A DNA stretch of 64,000 nucleotides from Euglena gracilis (GCA_039621445.1 CP154956.1:83200474-83264473), one strand, 5' to 3'; shown: positions 12,301 to 44,464, counted from the stretch's first letter. Translations and numbers: made by a program. The notes: generated by a model not told the origin, from the sequence alone.

Positions 12301-15300
12301 CGGCGGTGTCCCCGGGTGTGTCCGATCTGCCGGCGGTGTGCGTCCTGGGTGTTTGCCGGACTGCTTTGCTTGCGGCGCATTGGTGTGGTGTTTTTGGGTT
12401 GTTAAAGTGCGGGGAGGAAGTGCCGGGGGGTGCGGGTGTGGTGTGACCAAGCGGGAAGGAGGGCCGCAGTGAGAGGAAGGCAAGTGTGGGGTGTTGGGCA
12501 AGGGAAGCGCAGGGGGGATGAAATGGGGTCCGCAGGGATTAAGGGACGGGTGTCTCCCCCCGGCTTACACCCGGGATCGCACAAACAGTTTTGTGTCAAA
12601 GAACCCATCGTGAGAAGCCCAACACTTGATGACAAAATTTGCTTAGGGTCGCAAAATGCCGCACCACTATTTCTGTTTATTTTGCGCAATAACATAAACA
12701 TGTTCTTCAAGGATTGGGCTTTGGTACCCATGAACTGACGCTGTTGATAAACGGCGTGATAAAGCAGCTGTGACGGCACAGACCAACGGGTCATCCAATT
12801 GGTGAGTTTGTCACAGTGTTTGTCAACGCGCAAGCTTATGGGCGCAAATGCGCACATAAACACAAATTATGTTTATGCGCGCATTTGCGCAAATGCGCAA
12901 ACAAACATGTTCTGTGTTTATTTGCGCATTTGCGCAAATAAACGGTGTGACGGAAACACAACTGTCAAACGCCGACAGCAGATGTGGGTTATTTGCGCAT
13001 TTGCGCGGATCATGTTGTTTGTGGGCGCAAATCAGGGTTCGATATAAGGACAGGTGGGGGGGGGTGGTCCAGACCCCCCCCCCCCTGCGGGCCAGGAGGG
13101 GGGGGGGGGGGGGGGCCACCCCCCCACCTAAACAGTTGCGCGGTCTGGGTGCCCGAATTTTGGCCCGGCGCGAAGCGCCGGGCCGAAAAATTTTGACCCC
13201 CCAAAAAGACCAAAAGTGCCATTTTGGGCACTTTTTGGGCAAAAATGTGCCAAAAATGCAAAAAAATTTCGGCGCGAAGCGCCGGAGGAAAAAATTGACC
13301 CTTTTTGGGGGGGGGTACCGGGTACCCTCCGAGGGTCGGTCCGGACCCCCCTGGCAGGTGGGGGGGGGGTGGTCCGGACCCCCCCTGCGGGTCGGGGGGG
13401 GTGGGGGGACACCCCCCCACCTAAACCATGTACGCCCTCCTTATATCAAACCCTGGCGCAAATGCGCAAATAAACTGCATGAAGAAACTGTACAATTTAT
13501 TATGTTTATTTGCGCATTTGCGCCACAAAACAACGTGATGTGCGCAAATGCGCAAATAAACAACCAATGGAGGAGTAGAACGCGATTTCATTTGGCCCTC
13601 CTACAACTATCCTCAGTGGCTTCTGAATGGGTTGAAAGCAAATGACCACACCGTCTCCTCCAGCACATGGTGTTATGGTGCCGTTTTTGGTCCATTGACA
13701 GGTCCCACAAAAGGTGGAGACACAGGATCTCCTGAAAGTGGGTGCACAGCCACCCAGTAACGGTGCACCTCCACCGGCACCAATTTTTTGGGTCCCAAGG
13801 GCCCTGCCGCTGGCCTGCGGCCTCGGCTCCGCTGCTGCAGCCCCATCAGCTGCTGATGCTTCAGCACCCAGCAGGCCGCCGGCATCGACCTCCCCGGTGC
13901 AACAACACCCACCACAGCGGCCACGTTATTCCCCGCAACTGGGGTGTGAGACTGGGGGGACGACGTGGTGCCAGTGCATGGCAACCGGCAGCCGGAGAGA
14001 GATAGCCCTCAAACACCCGTTACTTTGGATGCAAGGAAGTGTTGAAGCTTTACCACTCGATTGAGTGCATCAAAGCGGTGGGACTCACTCCCCCCAAATT
14101 ATGCACAAAACTGGTGTGTTTTACATATTTCAAGGGGAAAATGGTGGAGAAAAACCATAAAACGGACTACAGCCTGACACATCCAGGGTATTTCAGGTGC
14201 CAAATTTTGTCTTCTTGTAACGCAATCCTATTGCAGAAAAGGTGTCCAACAGTCACAGGTCGTTTGCACGTCATCAATTCATGACGTTTAACTGCCAAAC
14301 AGATGACGCCAAAACAACAGGCCGTGTGGGCCAGGTAACAGCAGTGCAAATGTACACACATAAGGCCGGCAAATTTTGGATCGTCACATGCCGTGTTCCA
14401 GTGAACACTCCACACCACCTCTCACCACAAATTTCATCACCACATAATCGTGGTGCAAATCAATGGTTGACGTGAGGAATTGCGTTCGCCAGCTGTCACG
14501 GAGGAGGAGATGGTATCGCACAACTCATGTGTGTTGGTGCGCGCATTTGCGCAAGTAAACACAACTTTGTTTGTGTGTTCTAAGGCTCCTGCAAACACAT
14601 CATTTTGAAGCGGTGTATAAAATGTTTTGTGCGCGCATTTGCGCAAATGCGCGCACAAACGTAATTTGTGTTTATTTGCGCAATTGCGCGCACCAACACA
14701 CTCATCATTTTAAAACCTCGTACAGTCATGGTCCTCATTGGTGTCTTTTGACATAGAAAGTAAAAATACATGTTGGTGTGCGCATTTGCGCAAATAAACA
14801 TAAACATGTTGGTGCGCGCATTTGCGCAAATGCGCGCACCAACAAATTTGTTTGTGCGCGCATTTGCGCCCACCATCACGTCATTTTAACATCATCGTTC
14901 TACGTTTTATTTGCGCAAAATGCGCCCACAAACACACATCAGTTGCGTGACGGCTGGCTGACGTAGTCTGTGGTGTGTGATCTAATGAGGCTCATTGTGT
15001 TCTTACCGGTGGCGGTAGTATCCAAGCCAGTTCAGCCTGCACGTCAGCACCATTTCCAAGTGTCTCACCAAGGGGTGTGTGCCTCTCTCCCGTTTGATGT
15101 ACAACAGCACCAGTCTCACCATCAGCCCTATTCGCGTCACTTGGTAAACAGCATTCACACCAAACTTCTGGGAGTTAATCCCCTCCAATAGAGGGGTGTA
15201 ACGGTTCTTAAATCGTGTTCCGGGTGTCAGAGTACAGGGTCCCAGGGGTTACGTAAAATTTGCGCATTTGCGCAAATGCGCCCATTTCAAAGGAAAAACC

Positions 15301-17207
15301 CTTAAGTGCGAATTTGGCCGCCTAAGTAGAAAATGGAAGAGAGGCAACCGCAGGGAGAAATGGGGTCCGCACCTTCAAAATCAGAGGCAGGCGGCCACTG
15401 TACTCGGCTGCCACCGCTTGGATGAAGCCCAGGGGAGCCGCGTAGGCATTGCAACCAGCGTCGATGGCCAGCTGGGGGTGGAATCACACGCAGGCTGGGG
15501 GCTTGAAAGCTTCAAGTTGGGAACCCTTAAAAAAATGTGACAAATGCAGCAAAAAAAAGCAAAAAATGCAGAGAAAAAGGAATTGTCAGAAACGCAAGGA
15601 AAAGGCAACAAAAAATGTGTTTGTGTTCTGCATTCCGCTGCTTTGGGATTCCTCCCCCCAGAAATGTGCCCATCTGTGGTGGAATTCTTTTGAACGGAAA
15701 ATGCCTGCATTTTTTCAATGAAACAAAGCTTCCCTTCCCACCCCCCCCCATAACGTTCTCTTGTTCGTGCCAACAACGCACCTGCAAAAACATAGCAGTC
15801 AAAATGGCTGAAGGTCCCGGAAATGTGACAACGGGGCGCAGACCAATGGAGGGAGCATGGGCAACGTGTTCTAAACCATGGGGGGGGGTGGCCAACCCGC
15901 ACCACACAGCACTGGCCGGGGGTCGTAGCCAGCGGGATTGGGCTGCTGACAGCACTCGCCTGGGGACCGGGTCGCCTCAAACACTGCCGAAAGTACCTCC
16001 ACTGTGAAATTTGTCGGCCCTCAAAAGACGCCGCGCAAAAAAAAAGGCAAAAAGAAGCAGAAACCCAAATCGACGTGGTTTGCGTTGGAGGGTGGATGGA
16101 AAGCCAGCGAATCCACTCCAAGTATCTCAAAAGATTCAGGTTTGGAGCCAGCGGGACGCAAACACCCTGAGAGGGAACAAACCTGAATTTGAAAACTTCA
16201 GACAATCCCCCCCCTATTTTCTTGTGCTTCTATGTTGGGGGAAAATACTTGAAAAATCTGCAAAATGCAATGTTAGCCATTTTTTTGTTAAAACGTTTTG
16301 GAAGAACACGGGGTCACCTCTGCTTTTATTTTTTTAACATCTTTAGATAGGGGAGATAAAAAGAAAATAAAAGAAACCTGATAGCAAATAACTTTGGGAA
16401 ATTAAATTGCATTAATTCCGAATTTCTTGGGAATAGATAAAAGAAACACAACTCAAAACCAAAAACTCTATCAACATTTTCTCTCTCAGTATCTTTTGTC
16501 CACTGAAATTATCGCCCATGGCAATAAACAATCAAAAAAAATCTGCTCCAAATAAAAAGCAACAAACTTCGTTGGTGAGGTTGGCAAATCAACAGCTGGC
16601 CCAAAAAACATGTGCTTCGGACACTTTCTGTGCCAGCAAGGCGCCGTGCTGGTGGGAATGATCGAGCAGGGCCATGTTCAAAGCCTTGGTCCACCGGCAG
16701 GATGACCATTTTTCCGGTACCCCCCAAAGTGCCCAGCATCAAACATCTCCAGACTTTATTTTGGTGGTTGGTATCAAGAATTCTTTTAAGATCGAGGGTG
16801 GGGGACAAATTGCACAAAAGCGTCATATTGCCTGAATGGCCCCTACCCCAGGGGGGTCCAGGGGAAATTCTCGAACCCAAAAAAATGGGGGGACCCACTT
16901 TTGGGGGGCCAATTTTGGTCAAGGAACTGTTTTTGGTGCTTCGCCAAAAATAGCCAATAATAGAAGAAAACCCCACCTCCGACAGGATACACATCAATAT
17001 GACCCCCCACCCCTCCCCAGGGAGGGGGTGAGGTCCGGCGTACCCCGAGGTACTTCAAAAAAAAACATTTGGCTGGCATCTTTGGTAATCTCTTTGTCGC
17101 TGGAGGTGCTTGCCCGTCATCAGCATCCGGCGGAGGTTGCCAATCACGCCCGGGTTCTCCCCGGCGTAATTGGCGAGGACCTTCTCCACAGCGTCCGTGG
17201 TTTGCAT
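3297..17207 (-). CDS. fba: Class I fructose-bisphosphate aldolase, FbaB/DhnA-like type (12 exons, complete)
   Basis: Catalyses reversible cleavage of fructose 1,6-bisphosphate to dihydroxyacetone phosphate and glyceraldehyde 3-phosphate through a Schiff-base lysine (glycolysis, gluconeogenesis, Calvin cycle). Conceptual joining gives about 308 residues, the usual length of the family. Landmarks in order are VILPVDQGFEHGPARSF, NPAGYDPR, LAIDAGCNAYAAPLGF, NNSDTLGG, GYTIYP, VVWSYPRG, AHIVKVKAPT with the likely Schiff-base Lys, KRIVIFSGG, KGTDELLKEI, GGGFGSIVGRNSFQRP, and a TAG stop at 3297-3299. Exons: 17109-17207, 16655-16727, 15918-15944, 15373-15485, 10542-10655, 9440-9484, 7770-7918, 7036-7085, 5275-5369, 4050-4082, 3764-3787, 3297-3398. 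Five introns are GT-AG; the others follow, or come close to, the CAG/CTG nonconventional rule. The start is the first Met after a pyrimidine-AG site and matches the usual N-terminus. No targeting peptide is seen, so the product is probably cytosolic. Family assignment is from recalled sequence patterns. Confidence 0.93.
3399..3763 (-). other. Nonconventional intron, fba exon 11/12
   Basis: The intron starts GCTCAG and ends CTGCCTGC, with a 6-bp terminal stem CAGGGG with CCCCTG. The junction restores GGGFGSIVGRN exactly. Confidence 0.88.
3764..3787 (-). CDS. fba: fba exon 11, 24-nt microexon
   Basis: Encodes GIAKGGGF, exactly what the family has before GSIVGRNSF. The donor GCTCAG has CAG at +4. 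The acceptor is a TTG variant of CTG at -8, pairing through a G-U. Confidence 0.85.
3788..4049 (-). other. Nonconventional intron, fba exon 10/11
   Basis: The intron starts ATTCAG and ends TTGCCAGT. CAG pairs with TTG through a G-U, extended to 5 bp (CAGAG with CTTTG). The frame gives KEITGIAKGGGF. Confidence 0.75.
4050..4082 (-). CDS. fba: fba exon 10, 33 nt
   Basis: Encodes KGTDELLKEIT, the expected helix after FSGGEA. The intron that follows starts ATTCAG with CAG at +4. The acceptor side lacks a CTG, but the intron ends can pair through TGGGCC and GGCCCG. Confidence 0.8.
4574..5002. mobile_element. hAT-like element, TIR CAGGCTTCTTTTTAAG
   Basis: Right end CTTAAAAAGAAGCCTG. Perfect 8-bp duplication GCCAGGAC on both sides (4566-4573, 5003-5010). 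Interior of poly(C)/poly(G) and a GGCGCTTCGCGCC palindrome. Lies in an fba intron. Confidence 0.92.
5275..5369 (-). CDS. fba: fba exon 9
   Basis: Encodes GIDVSTMEKRVAHVLQAAFG and GKRIVIFSGGEA. The acceptor is a conventional CAG. No GT follows SGGEA. The 3' boundary was placed by homology to the next exon, so it may move a few bases. Confidence 0.9.
5452..6609. mobile_element. TA-bounded poly(C)/poly(G) inverted-repeat element
   Basis: Starts TACCTCTCCCCCCTTGTCC, ends GGACAAGGGGGGGGGGAGGTA with arms reading GTCCAACGACC and GGTCGTTGGAC. The TA at each end could be a Tc1/mariner-type duplication. Contains a nested inverted repeat at 6128-6440. fba intron. Confidence 0.6.
6128..6440. repeat. Long inverted repeat (about 110-bp arms)
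   Basis: The arm at 6128-6240 (CCCGGGAAACTGTCAGGGTC ... GGTGACAGTTTCCCGGG) recurs inverted at 6293-6440, including the GGTACCGGCCAACCTGTCAG units. The transcript could form a very long hairpin. Confidence 0.75.
6650..7010. repeat. Dispersed repeat copy 1
   Basis: Shares CAGGAGCTCCCCC, GTACACTT, GGGAAAATTTT and TTTTGCATAAAAAA in the same order with 30780-31210. Confidence 0.7.
7036..7085 (-). CDS. fba: fba exon 8 (50 nt)
   Basis: Completes the split Lys codon and encodes APTDYIEQDAAKKIYE plus one base. The acceptor is nonconventional with CTG at -8 to -6. The donor is an ordinary GT (GTATGA) in phase 1, which joins to the IDVSTMEKR exon. Confidence 0.92.
7086..7769 (-). other. Nonconventional intron, fba exon 7/8
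   Basis: CAG at +4 to +6, CTG at -8 to -6, and a terminal stem CAGGCC with GGCCTG. The octamers outside the motifs (GTCAAGGC and ATGCAGGC) still match at 5 of 8 positions, as a decayed target-site duplication would. Confidence 0.85.
7770..7918 (-). CDS. fba: fba exon 7
   Basis: Encodes VREAREVGLPTVVWSYPRG, then KGETAVDVVAYAAQIACQMG and AHIVKV. It contains the VVWSYPRG strand and the start of the catalytic-lysine strand (HIVKVK). The acceptor is a conventional CAG. The donor side is nonconventional (GGCCAG). Confidence 0.95.
9000..9330. repeat. Dispersed repeat copy 1 (CTGGAGCTGGGCC type)
   Basis: Shares GGCTGGAGCTGGGCC, TTTGCCCATTTT and ATCCGTCACCATCCAGCCGC with 45940-46240. Confidence 0.65.
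9440..9484 (-). CDS. fba: fba exon 6 (45 nt)
   Basis: Encodes ASSLRNEQLRDLRDL, the helix between YTIYP and the VVWSYPRG strand. The donor is an ordinary GT (GTACGC) in phase 0. The acceptor is nonconventional. Confidence 0.88.
10542..10655 (-). CDS. fba: fba exon 5
   Basis: Encodes VNNSDTLGG, then CSAVTASVADALRLGCSAVG and YTIYP. The acceptor is a conventional CAG. The 3' boundary has no GT; the sequence around it, CCCTGCC, is repeated at the start of the next exon. Confidence 0.93.
12832..13570. repeat. GCGCAAAT palindromic repeat cluster 1
   Basis: Many copies of TTTGCGCATTTGCGCAAA and GCGCAAATAAAC, on both strands because the unit is palindromic. Interrupted by the element at 13033. Confidence 0.8.
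13033..13455. mobile_element. hAT-like element, same family as 22326
   Basis: Ends CAGGGTTCGATATAAGGA and its complement (one mismatch, ATATCAAACC at the right end). Perfect duplication GCGCAAAT at 13025-13032 and 13456-13463. Inserted into the GCGCAAAT palindromic repeat inside an fba intron. Interior closely matches the 22.3-kb copy. Confidence 0.92.
14540..15285. repeat. GCGCAAAT palindromic repeat cluster 2
   Basis: Repeated GCGCGCATTTGCGCAAATGC and TGTTGGTGCGCGC units with 30-60 bp spacers, to 14930, plus one at 15258-15283. Looser relatives occur at 33320, 34075-34170 and 49830. Confidence 0.78.
15373..15485 (-). CDS. fba: fba exon 4
   Basis: Encodes FHPQLAIDAGCNAYAAPLGF and continues to RLPLILK. 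The acceptor is nonconventional (CTG at -8). The donor is an ordinary GT directly after the final AAG and joins in phase 0 to the VNNSDT exon. Confidence 0.92.
15486..15917 (-). other. Nonconventional intron, fba exon 3/4
   Basis: The intron starts GGCCAG and ends CTGCGTGT, so the +4/-8 rule holds exactly and the frame continues as DPRFHPQLAID. The terminal stem has one bulged base. Confidence 0.8.
15918..15944 (-). CDS. fba: fba exon 3, 27-nt microexon
   Basis: Encodes QPNPAGYDPR together with one base from each neighbour. The conserved PNPAGYDP motif of the family is expected at this position. Both flanking introns are nonconventional and both obey the +4/-8 CAG/CTG spacing exactly. Confidence 0.88.
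15945..16654 (-). other. Nonconventional intron, fba exon 2/3
   Basis: CAG at +4 to +6 and CTG at -8 to -6. The intron ends pair as CAGCAC with GTGCTG (6 bp). Splicing at these points keeps the frame and gives RSFQPNPAGYDP. Confidence 0.85.
16655..16727 (-). CDS. fba: fba exon 2
   Basis: Encodes LGGTGKMVILPVDQGFEHGP and ARSF, the first barrel strand with the phosphate/substrate-loop signature of the family. The exon ends one base into a codon; the intron starts CACCAG, with CAG at +4 to +6. Confidence 0.92.
17109..17207 (-). CDS. fba: fba exon 1 (33 codons, start)
   Basis: Encodes MQTTDAVEKVLANYAGENPG and continues to MLMTGK, the usual N-terminal helix of FbaB-type aldolases. The downstream intron has no GT donor. 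A CAG follows within 10 nt, and the acceptor side has CTG before the LGGTGK exon. The exact junction is uncertain by 1-4 nt because the strict +4/-8 rule is one base out of frame here. Confidence 0.85.
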
Positions 17208-17235
17208 GTGAAGGTGGGAAAGAGGAAACGTGCAG

Positions 17236-17237
17236 CT
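17236..17237 (-). promoter_or_regulatory. Candidate spliced-leader trans-splice acceptor of fba
   Basis: Reading the minus strand, a T-rich tract followed by TACAG ends here, and the fba ATG lies 28 nt downstream with no upstream ATG between. Euglenid mRNAs commonly receive a trans-spliced leader at such an AG. That this AG is used is inference; a cis-spliced 5' UTR exon is the alternative. Confidence 0.4.
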
Positions 17238-20200
17238 GTACAGAAACAATGCCAACGTGGGGCAAAAAAAGGGGAGAAGGGATTTGACCCAAATTGTTTC
17301 TCCCCGGAAATAGATCTTGTGTGACACTTGTCTGGCAAAAAAGCCTTTTAGTTGATTAAAAGGATAAGAATCAGGTGGCAGTGTTTCATAGATATCATTT
17401 TTCTTAATCAAAATGAAATACTGCTGTCATTTGGCGTGATCCATCGATCTAACCAACCATCCATCTTACTTTTTTTTATTTTTTGCCTTTGTCTCTCCCC
17501 TCCCCTCCAAGCCTGATGAACACAATGGTATTTAGACAGTCCAGATGGGGCATTCTTGGGAATGGGTGATATGGAAATTTGGATATGGGAATTTATATTG
17601 ATTTGATTGATTTGTATTTGTGAAAAATTTCAATTTAGATGGTCCTGAAGCCCCCTGTTCATTGGGAAGGGGGTTCATAGACTCTGGGGGGGGGGGGGCA
17701 CCAAATTTCCTCTTTCTCATTTCGGCCGGGGTGATGATAATCAGGGCATGGCATATCAAATTGCTGTGAAGGTCCCGAAAGTATTTTTTTTAAACCTCAT
17801 ACAACAATGGCTGATACACTGACTGCAACCTTTTGGAGGTAAATTTTTTTCAAGCTTTCTGCAGCAAAAAACACATACATCCCAGGATTGCAACAGCATT
17901 GTCGCATTTTTTGAATTTTGCAACAACCTTTTTCCAACAAGCCCAATATTTCGAATCTTCAGCTGACTCCCTCCCAGATCAATGCGTCCTTCGAACATTT
18001 GTCTGTCCAGACAAAACGCAAAAAAAATGGGGTTTTTGGCATTCCTTGATTTTGGACAAAAGTTGGTTCGGTGTCCGGACCACTCTTGACCACCCTTGGA
18101 AAAAAAAATGGTTCAACTGTTCAAAGAACCCTCAAAAAGCCTTTAAATGCCTTGCAATTTCGAGGGGAAAAAAACTGCCTTCAGAATTATGGCTGATTCT
18201 TTACCAGGGTGGTCCTTAAGCAAAAAAAAAATCCTGTCCCCATACACTTCAACCAAAAAAAATAAGGAAAAGGGGATTTTGGCCAGGGAAAATTTTTGAA
18301 AATTATTTTGAAAAATGAACCCAAAAATACATGGTTTTTTGATGGAAAATCACATTTTTTTCAAAAAAAATCTCCAAAATTTTAGAGTTGAGAACTGTTA
18401 GTTTTTAGGAGGGCGGTCAAAAAAATGCAGGTCAAAAAAATGGGACCAAATTTTGGAACATTCAAATTTTGCTGACCTTTTTCCCTTAGAAATTTTTTGG
18501 ATTTTCAGTGGCATTTTTTTTGCTTCCAAAATCTCTCAATCATCAAAATTTTGAGAAATGTTGAAATTTTAGAAGGTGTGAAAAAAATGGGGTTCGGGGG
18601 TGGTTTTGGGCAACATTTTGGGCAGCATTTTCACCAATTTCGGGAAAACGGGGGATTTGGGCTGAAAATTTTTTGAAAAAAATTTTGAAAAATGAACCCA
18701 AAATACCTGGGGGAAAAAATTGGGGCTAGATAAAATTAGAACTGACAAAATTGGAAGCCAAAAAAATGGGTGCCAAACCTGAAAACGGCCCGGAAAAAAA
18801 TGGCTGGATTTTTCATGTGAAAACGTCCAGTTATGGCAAGATTTCTTCCATGGCAACCAAAAAAATTGGAGGAAAATGTGAAAAAATTGGCAGGATTTCT
18901 GTACGCCAATTTTTTCCAAATCAATTTTTTCGGCCTCCAATTCCCCCCCGGTACATGATTTTTTGATGGAAAACCACATTTTTTTCACAAAAAAATCTCA
19001 AAGATTTCAGGGATGTCAGGATTAGTAGTTCTTAGGAGGGGGGTGGAAAATAACGAAGGTCAAAAAAAGTGGACCAAATTTTGGCACAGTCGAAATTTTA
19101 CTGACATTTTTTCTCTTGGAAATTTTTTGGATTTTCAATGGCTTTTTCACTTCAAAAAACTCTCAAAATTAAATTTTTGAGAAAATGTTGAATTTTTGGA
19201 AGGTGTGAAAAAATGGGGGTTTGAGGGGGTTTTGGGGGGACCTCCCATATGGGTCCCAAAACGGATAAAAAAAAACACCCGGCGCCGGAAAATTTTTTCA
19301 GGTCCAATTTTCCGGGTTTCTGTGTATTGGGGGGGGTCCTTAAAGGGCGGTCCTTAACTAAAAAAAAATCCCGTCCCTTATGGACCGCCCTGTTCTTTAC
19401 GGCTTCAGACTGGAGGGGTCGATCAAAGGGTCAGTCAGTGAGTTGGGGCTATCCATGCATGCAAACCCAACAGAGGAAACCTCACACTTGAGGTGTCTCA
19501 TACTGCCAATGTGCTGTATCCGTGTTGTGGGTGTGGCTGGCGGGGGGGGGGGGGGCAGACTTGGAGGAAAGTGCAGAAGAGTGGGAAGAGGTGGGAAGGG
19601 AGGCTAGGCGGGTCAGAGGGTGCAATGCATTTGGAGCCCGCTTCGGAGTAAATGGTTGGGAGGGTTGGGGAATGGGGGGTGGATGCAGGCGGCATTCAAC
19701 GCGCGACAGCCATTCCGAACCTGGCTGCGATTGCCCCTCTGCCGTGCTAAACCAAGGCATTCTTCCTTTCCTCAACAGCAATTGCAGACGACGGGAAGGG
19801 GGCCATTCCAACTTTCAAAATACTAATTAGTCACATTTCAAAAAAAAAATAGCAAGCCGATCCTGCACAGGTGGAGGCTGGTTTAAAAACGCGTGCAATG
19901 CGTGCATCGGCATGAAAAAAACAAACAGAAACACCCTTTCAGTTTTTCTGCTGCCATCCTGCTGGGGGGGGGGGGGGACGGCGATCCAAAAAAATTATTT
20001 CTGCGTCCTCTATGAACGAAATTGGGGCCAAACACTGTTGTGCATTCACAATCCTTGACAAATATTGCCAAAAAAAACAAAGGAAAGAACGTTTGTCACT
20101 CCACCAAGATAACAAAACGAGCAAAAAATGCACAACACACAGAAAATAATTGGTTCGTCAACATGTAAATTCAAAATCTAATTAATAATCAAATGAACAA

Positions 20201-21318
20201 TAAATCCAATGAAATTTTGCAAGGAGGGCAACTGCATGGCTTCACATCAACCCCCAGACAGGAACACATCATGATGGCCAGCGAGCATGCCGGAGTACCG
20301 GGGGGGGGGGGGAATTGAAGCTAGATAAAATTAGACCCGACAAAATTGGAAGCCGAAAAACTTGGTGCCAAACCTGAAAACGGCCCGGAAAAAATTGGCA
20401 GGTTTTGTTTGCAAGATGACTGGAAAAGGGGTGATTTTCAAAATTTTGAGGCAGGATTTTCAAAAAAGGATCGGAAAAATTTGGCAGGATTTCTGTACGC
20501 CAATTTTTTCCCAATCAATTTTTTCGGCATCCAATTTCCCCCCCCCCCGGTATGCAAAAAGGAGCAGCGTCTTGGTTGAATGCAGGACAAGGGCATTGGG
20601 GGGGTCTGGGTGGTGAGCAGGTGCAAGAGGGCAAATGTAATGGGGCAGGGTGCACACATGCAACCTGTTGACCTGTTGACAGGGGTATGCCAAAGGCTGC
20701 GGCAGAGTGCATCGCAACGGCTGCGCTGTCCAGAAAAGAGTAACGTCATGTGTGTCCTACTGGATTCTGGGTCAGACTCGCCAGGAGCGGCAATTAGCCG
20801 TTGGCATTCTCGTGGGTAAGAAATGAGTGGGAGCATCTGTGAACCTGCAGCAGGAAATGCAGTGACACTGGTGGATGGGTCTTGCAGTGTGAAAACAAGC
20901 ATGCCAACCTTTTTTTGAGAAAATGGTGTGGAGCATTTGGGAATGCATGCAAACAAATATGCCACTTTTATGCATGTGAATGTGTAAAAATTAAAAAACA
21001 CAAATGGATGGGAATGTGAGTGTGTATGAAAATATAGATTCTGACATTTACCTGTGATCATCTACACATAGAGACATTGGCATAGAGACAGGTTTTCTTC
21101 TGCAAAAAGGACACAACATCGACCCCCCCAAAAAACGCGACAAAATAAAAACCCCACCCTGCAAATTCTTTTTTGTTCATTTTGGGGGCACACCCCCTGC
21201 CTGCCCATAGCACTGGGGTGAGCACTTCCTAAAAAAAGAAGCCTGCTCCGAACACTGCAAAACTTGGCATGCCTCGTCCAACCCGCAGCGCAAGGGATGG
21301 GAGGGCACCTGGTGTGTA
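17238..21318. other. Intergenic region between fba and the helicase-like gene
   Basis: Apart from the element at 18205 and related AT-rich blocks at 18420-19250 and 20330-20530, no exon was recognised. All frames are short and lack coding character. Confidence 0.55.
18205..19392. mobile_element. hAT-like element, TIR CAGGGTGGTCCTTAAG
   Basis: 1188 bp. Right end TGGACCGCCCTG. Perfect duplication TTCTTTAC (18197-18204, 19393-19400). AT-rich interior with CAAAATTTTGAGAAATGTTG-type segments seen again at 47.8-48.4, 20.3 and 52.8 kb. Lies between the first two genes. Confidence 0.88.
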
Positions 21319-43144
<21,826 letters not shown>

Positions 43145-44464
43145 CTTTTGTGACATTGTCGCCGTTGGTTGCCGCTGTCGGTTATGAAAAGACCAACAGA
43201 AAGAAATCGGCACTGGGGCCGCCCCCCCATGTCCAAGACACACCAATCTTGTCACACAATTGTGAAATTGTCACAATTGACAATTGTGACAATTGTGACA
43301 ATTGTGACACAATGTGATTTTGTCATTGTGTGTCAAAATCACGATTTCTTTAATGAAAAAAAACGCCAGGCAGTGGTCCAAAAATGTGTCGTTTGGCATG
43401 GGGGGCTCAACAACATGGTGTGCCTGGGACAGGGGGGGAGTAGCCTTATGTCTCACCTTGCCTCTGCCACGGATCACCTGTGGTGGGCCACTGGCCTTTC
43501 TACCCTGAAGATGTGCAACAAACCTTGCTCTTCTGCACCCTGTTGCAAACAGTTCACTCCTTTTTTGAGATTTGAAAAAACGGGGGGATTGATATTGGAA
43601 AAATTGCTGAAAATTGCGAAAAAAAATTGCAGAAAAATTGCAGAAATAGTGGGGAAATTGCGGGGAAAATTAAAATTGCGGTTTTGGGAATTAACACACT
43701 TCTGCTGGAAAGGACTTAGGAAATTTTCACAAATTTGGTCATTTTGCAACATAGATGTAAATTTTGAGCCGTTATTCACAATTTTTCCAACAAAAACGTT
43801 GAAAACCAGGATTTTGTCATTTCAGGAACATGCTGATTCTAAAAATATGGAGTTTCTTGGGTGAAAAATCCAAAAATGTCGAAAAAAATTGACAAAAGCT
43901 CTGGTATCAGGTAAAATCAGGTCAAAATGCGGAATTTTATTTAAGTCCAGAATTATTTCCCAGCAGGAATCGGGGGAAAACCTAAATCTGCCAAATTTTG
44001 CCAAATTCAGCATATTCAGCAAATTTTGGCATATTTGCAACAAATAACAAAAAAAAAGCACCTGGGGAAACGTTCGAGAAATTGGCGGAACTCATTTCCT
44101 TCAATTTCAGGTTCATGCGGAAAAATTGCCGAAAGGAGAAAAAAATGCGGGAAAATGCGGAAACATTGGAAATTGCAGGCAAAATGCGGTTATCGATCCC
44201 CCCTGAAAGAGTTGATTGACGTGGGAATAATACCACAAAATATCATATGAACACCCGGCAAAAATAAAAGGATTCAAAGCAAAGCGCGGGAATGCTGCAG
44301 TACTTTCAGTGTGCTTTTTACACTTCTGGCGCCTATTATTTCTGGCCTTTTTTAATGCAAAAAAAATCGTTTGACAAAGAAACCAGTGGCCAAGTCACGC
44401 GGACTCTTCCCAGCTGAGATCCTTACCATGCCGCATCGTCCCCACACATTCCTGAATACCTCAA

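Noticed and set aside
12832-13030. CRISPR-like spaced repeats
   Set aside because: The units are palindromic, irregularly spaced, in a eukaryotic intron, and have no cas genes.
13673-14005. GC-rich frames on both strands, one with AGIDLPG resembling a dUTPase motif
   Set aside because: Stops interrupt the plus frame within a few codons and no other dUTPase motif follows. The minus 103-codon frame has no recognisable domain or splice sites.
3297-17207. Bacterial contamination as the source of the FbaB-like sequence
   Set aside because: The coding sequence is split by both GT-AG and nonconventional introns and is spread over 14 kb of the same repeat-rich DNA as the other genes.
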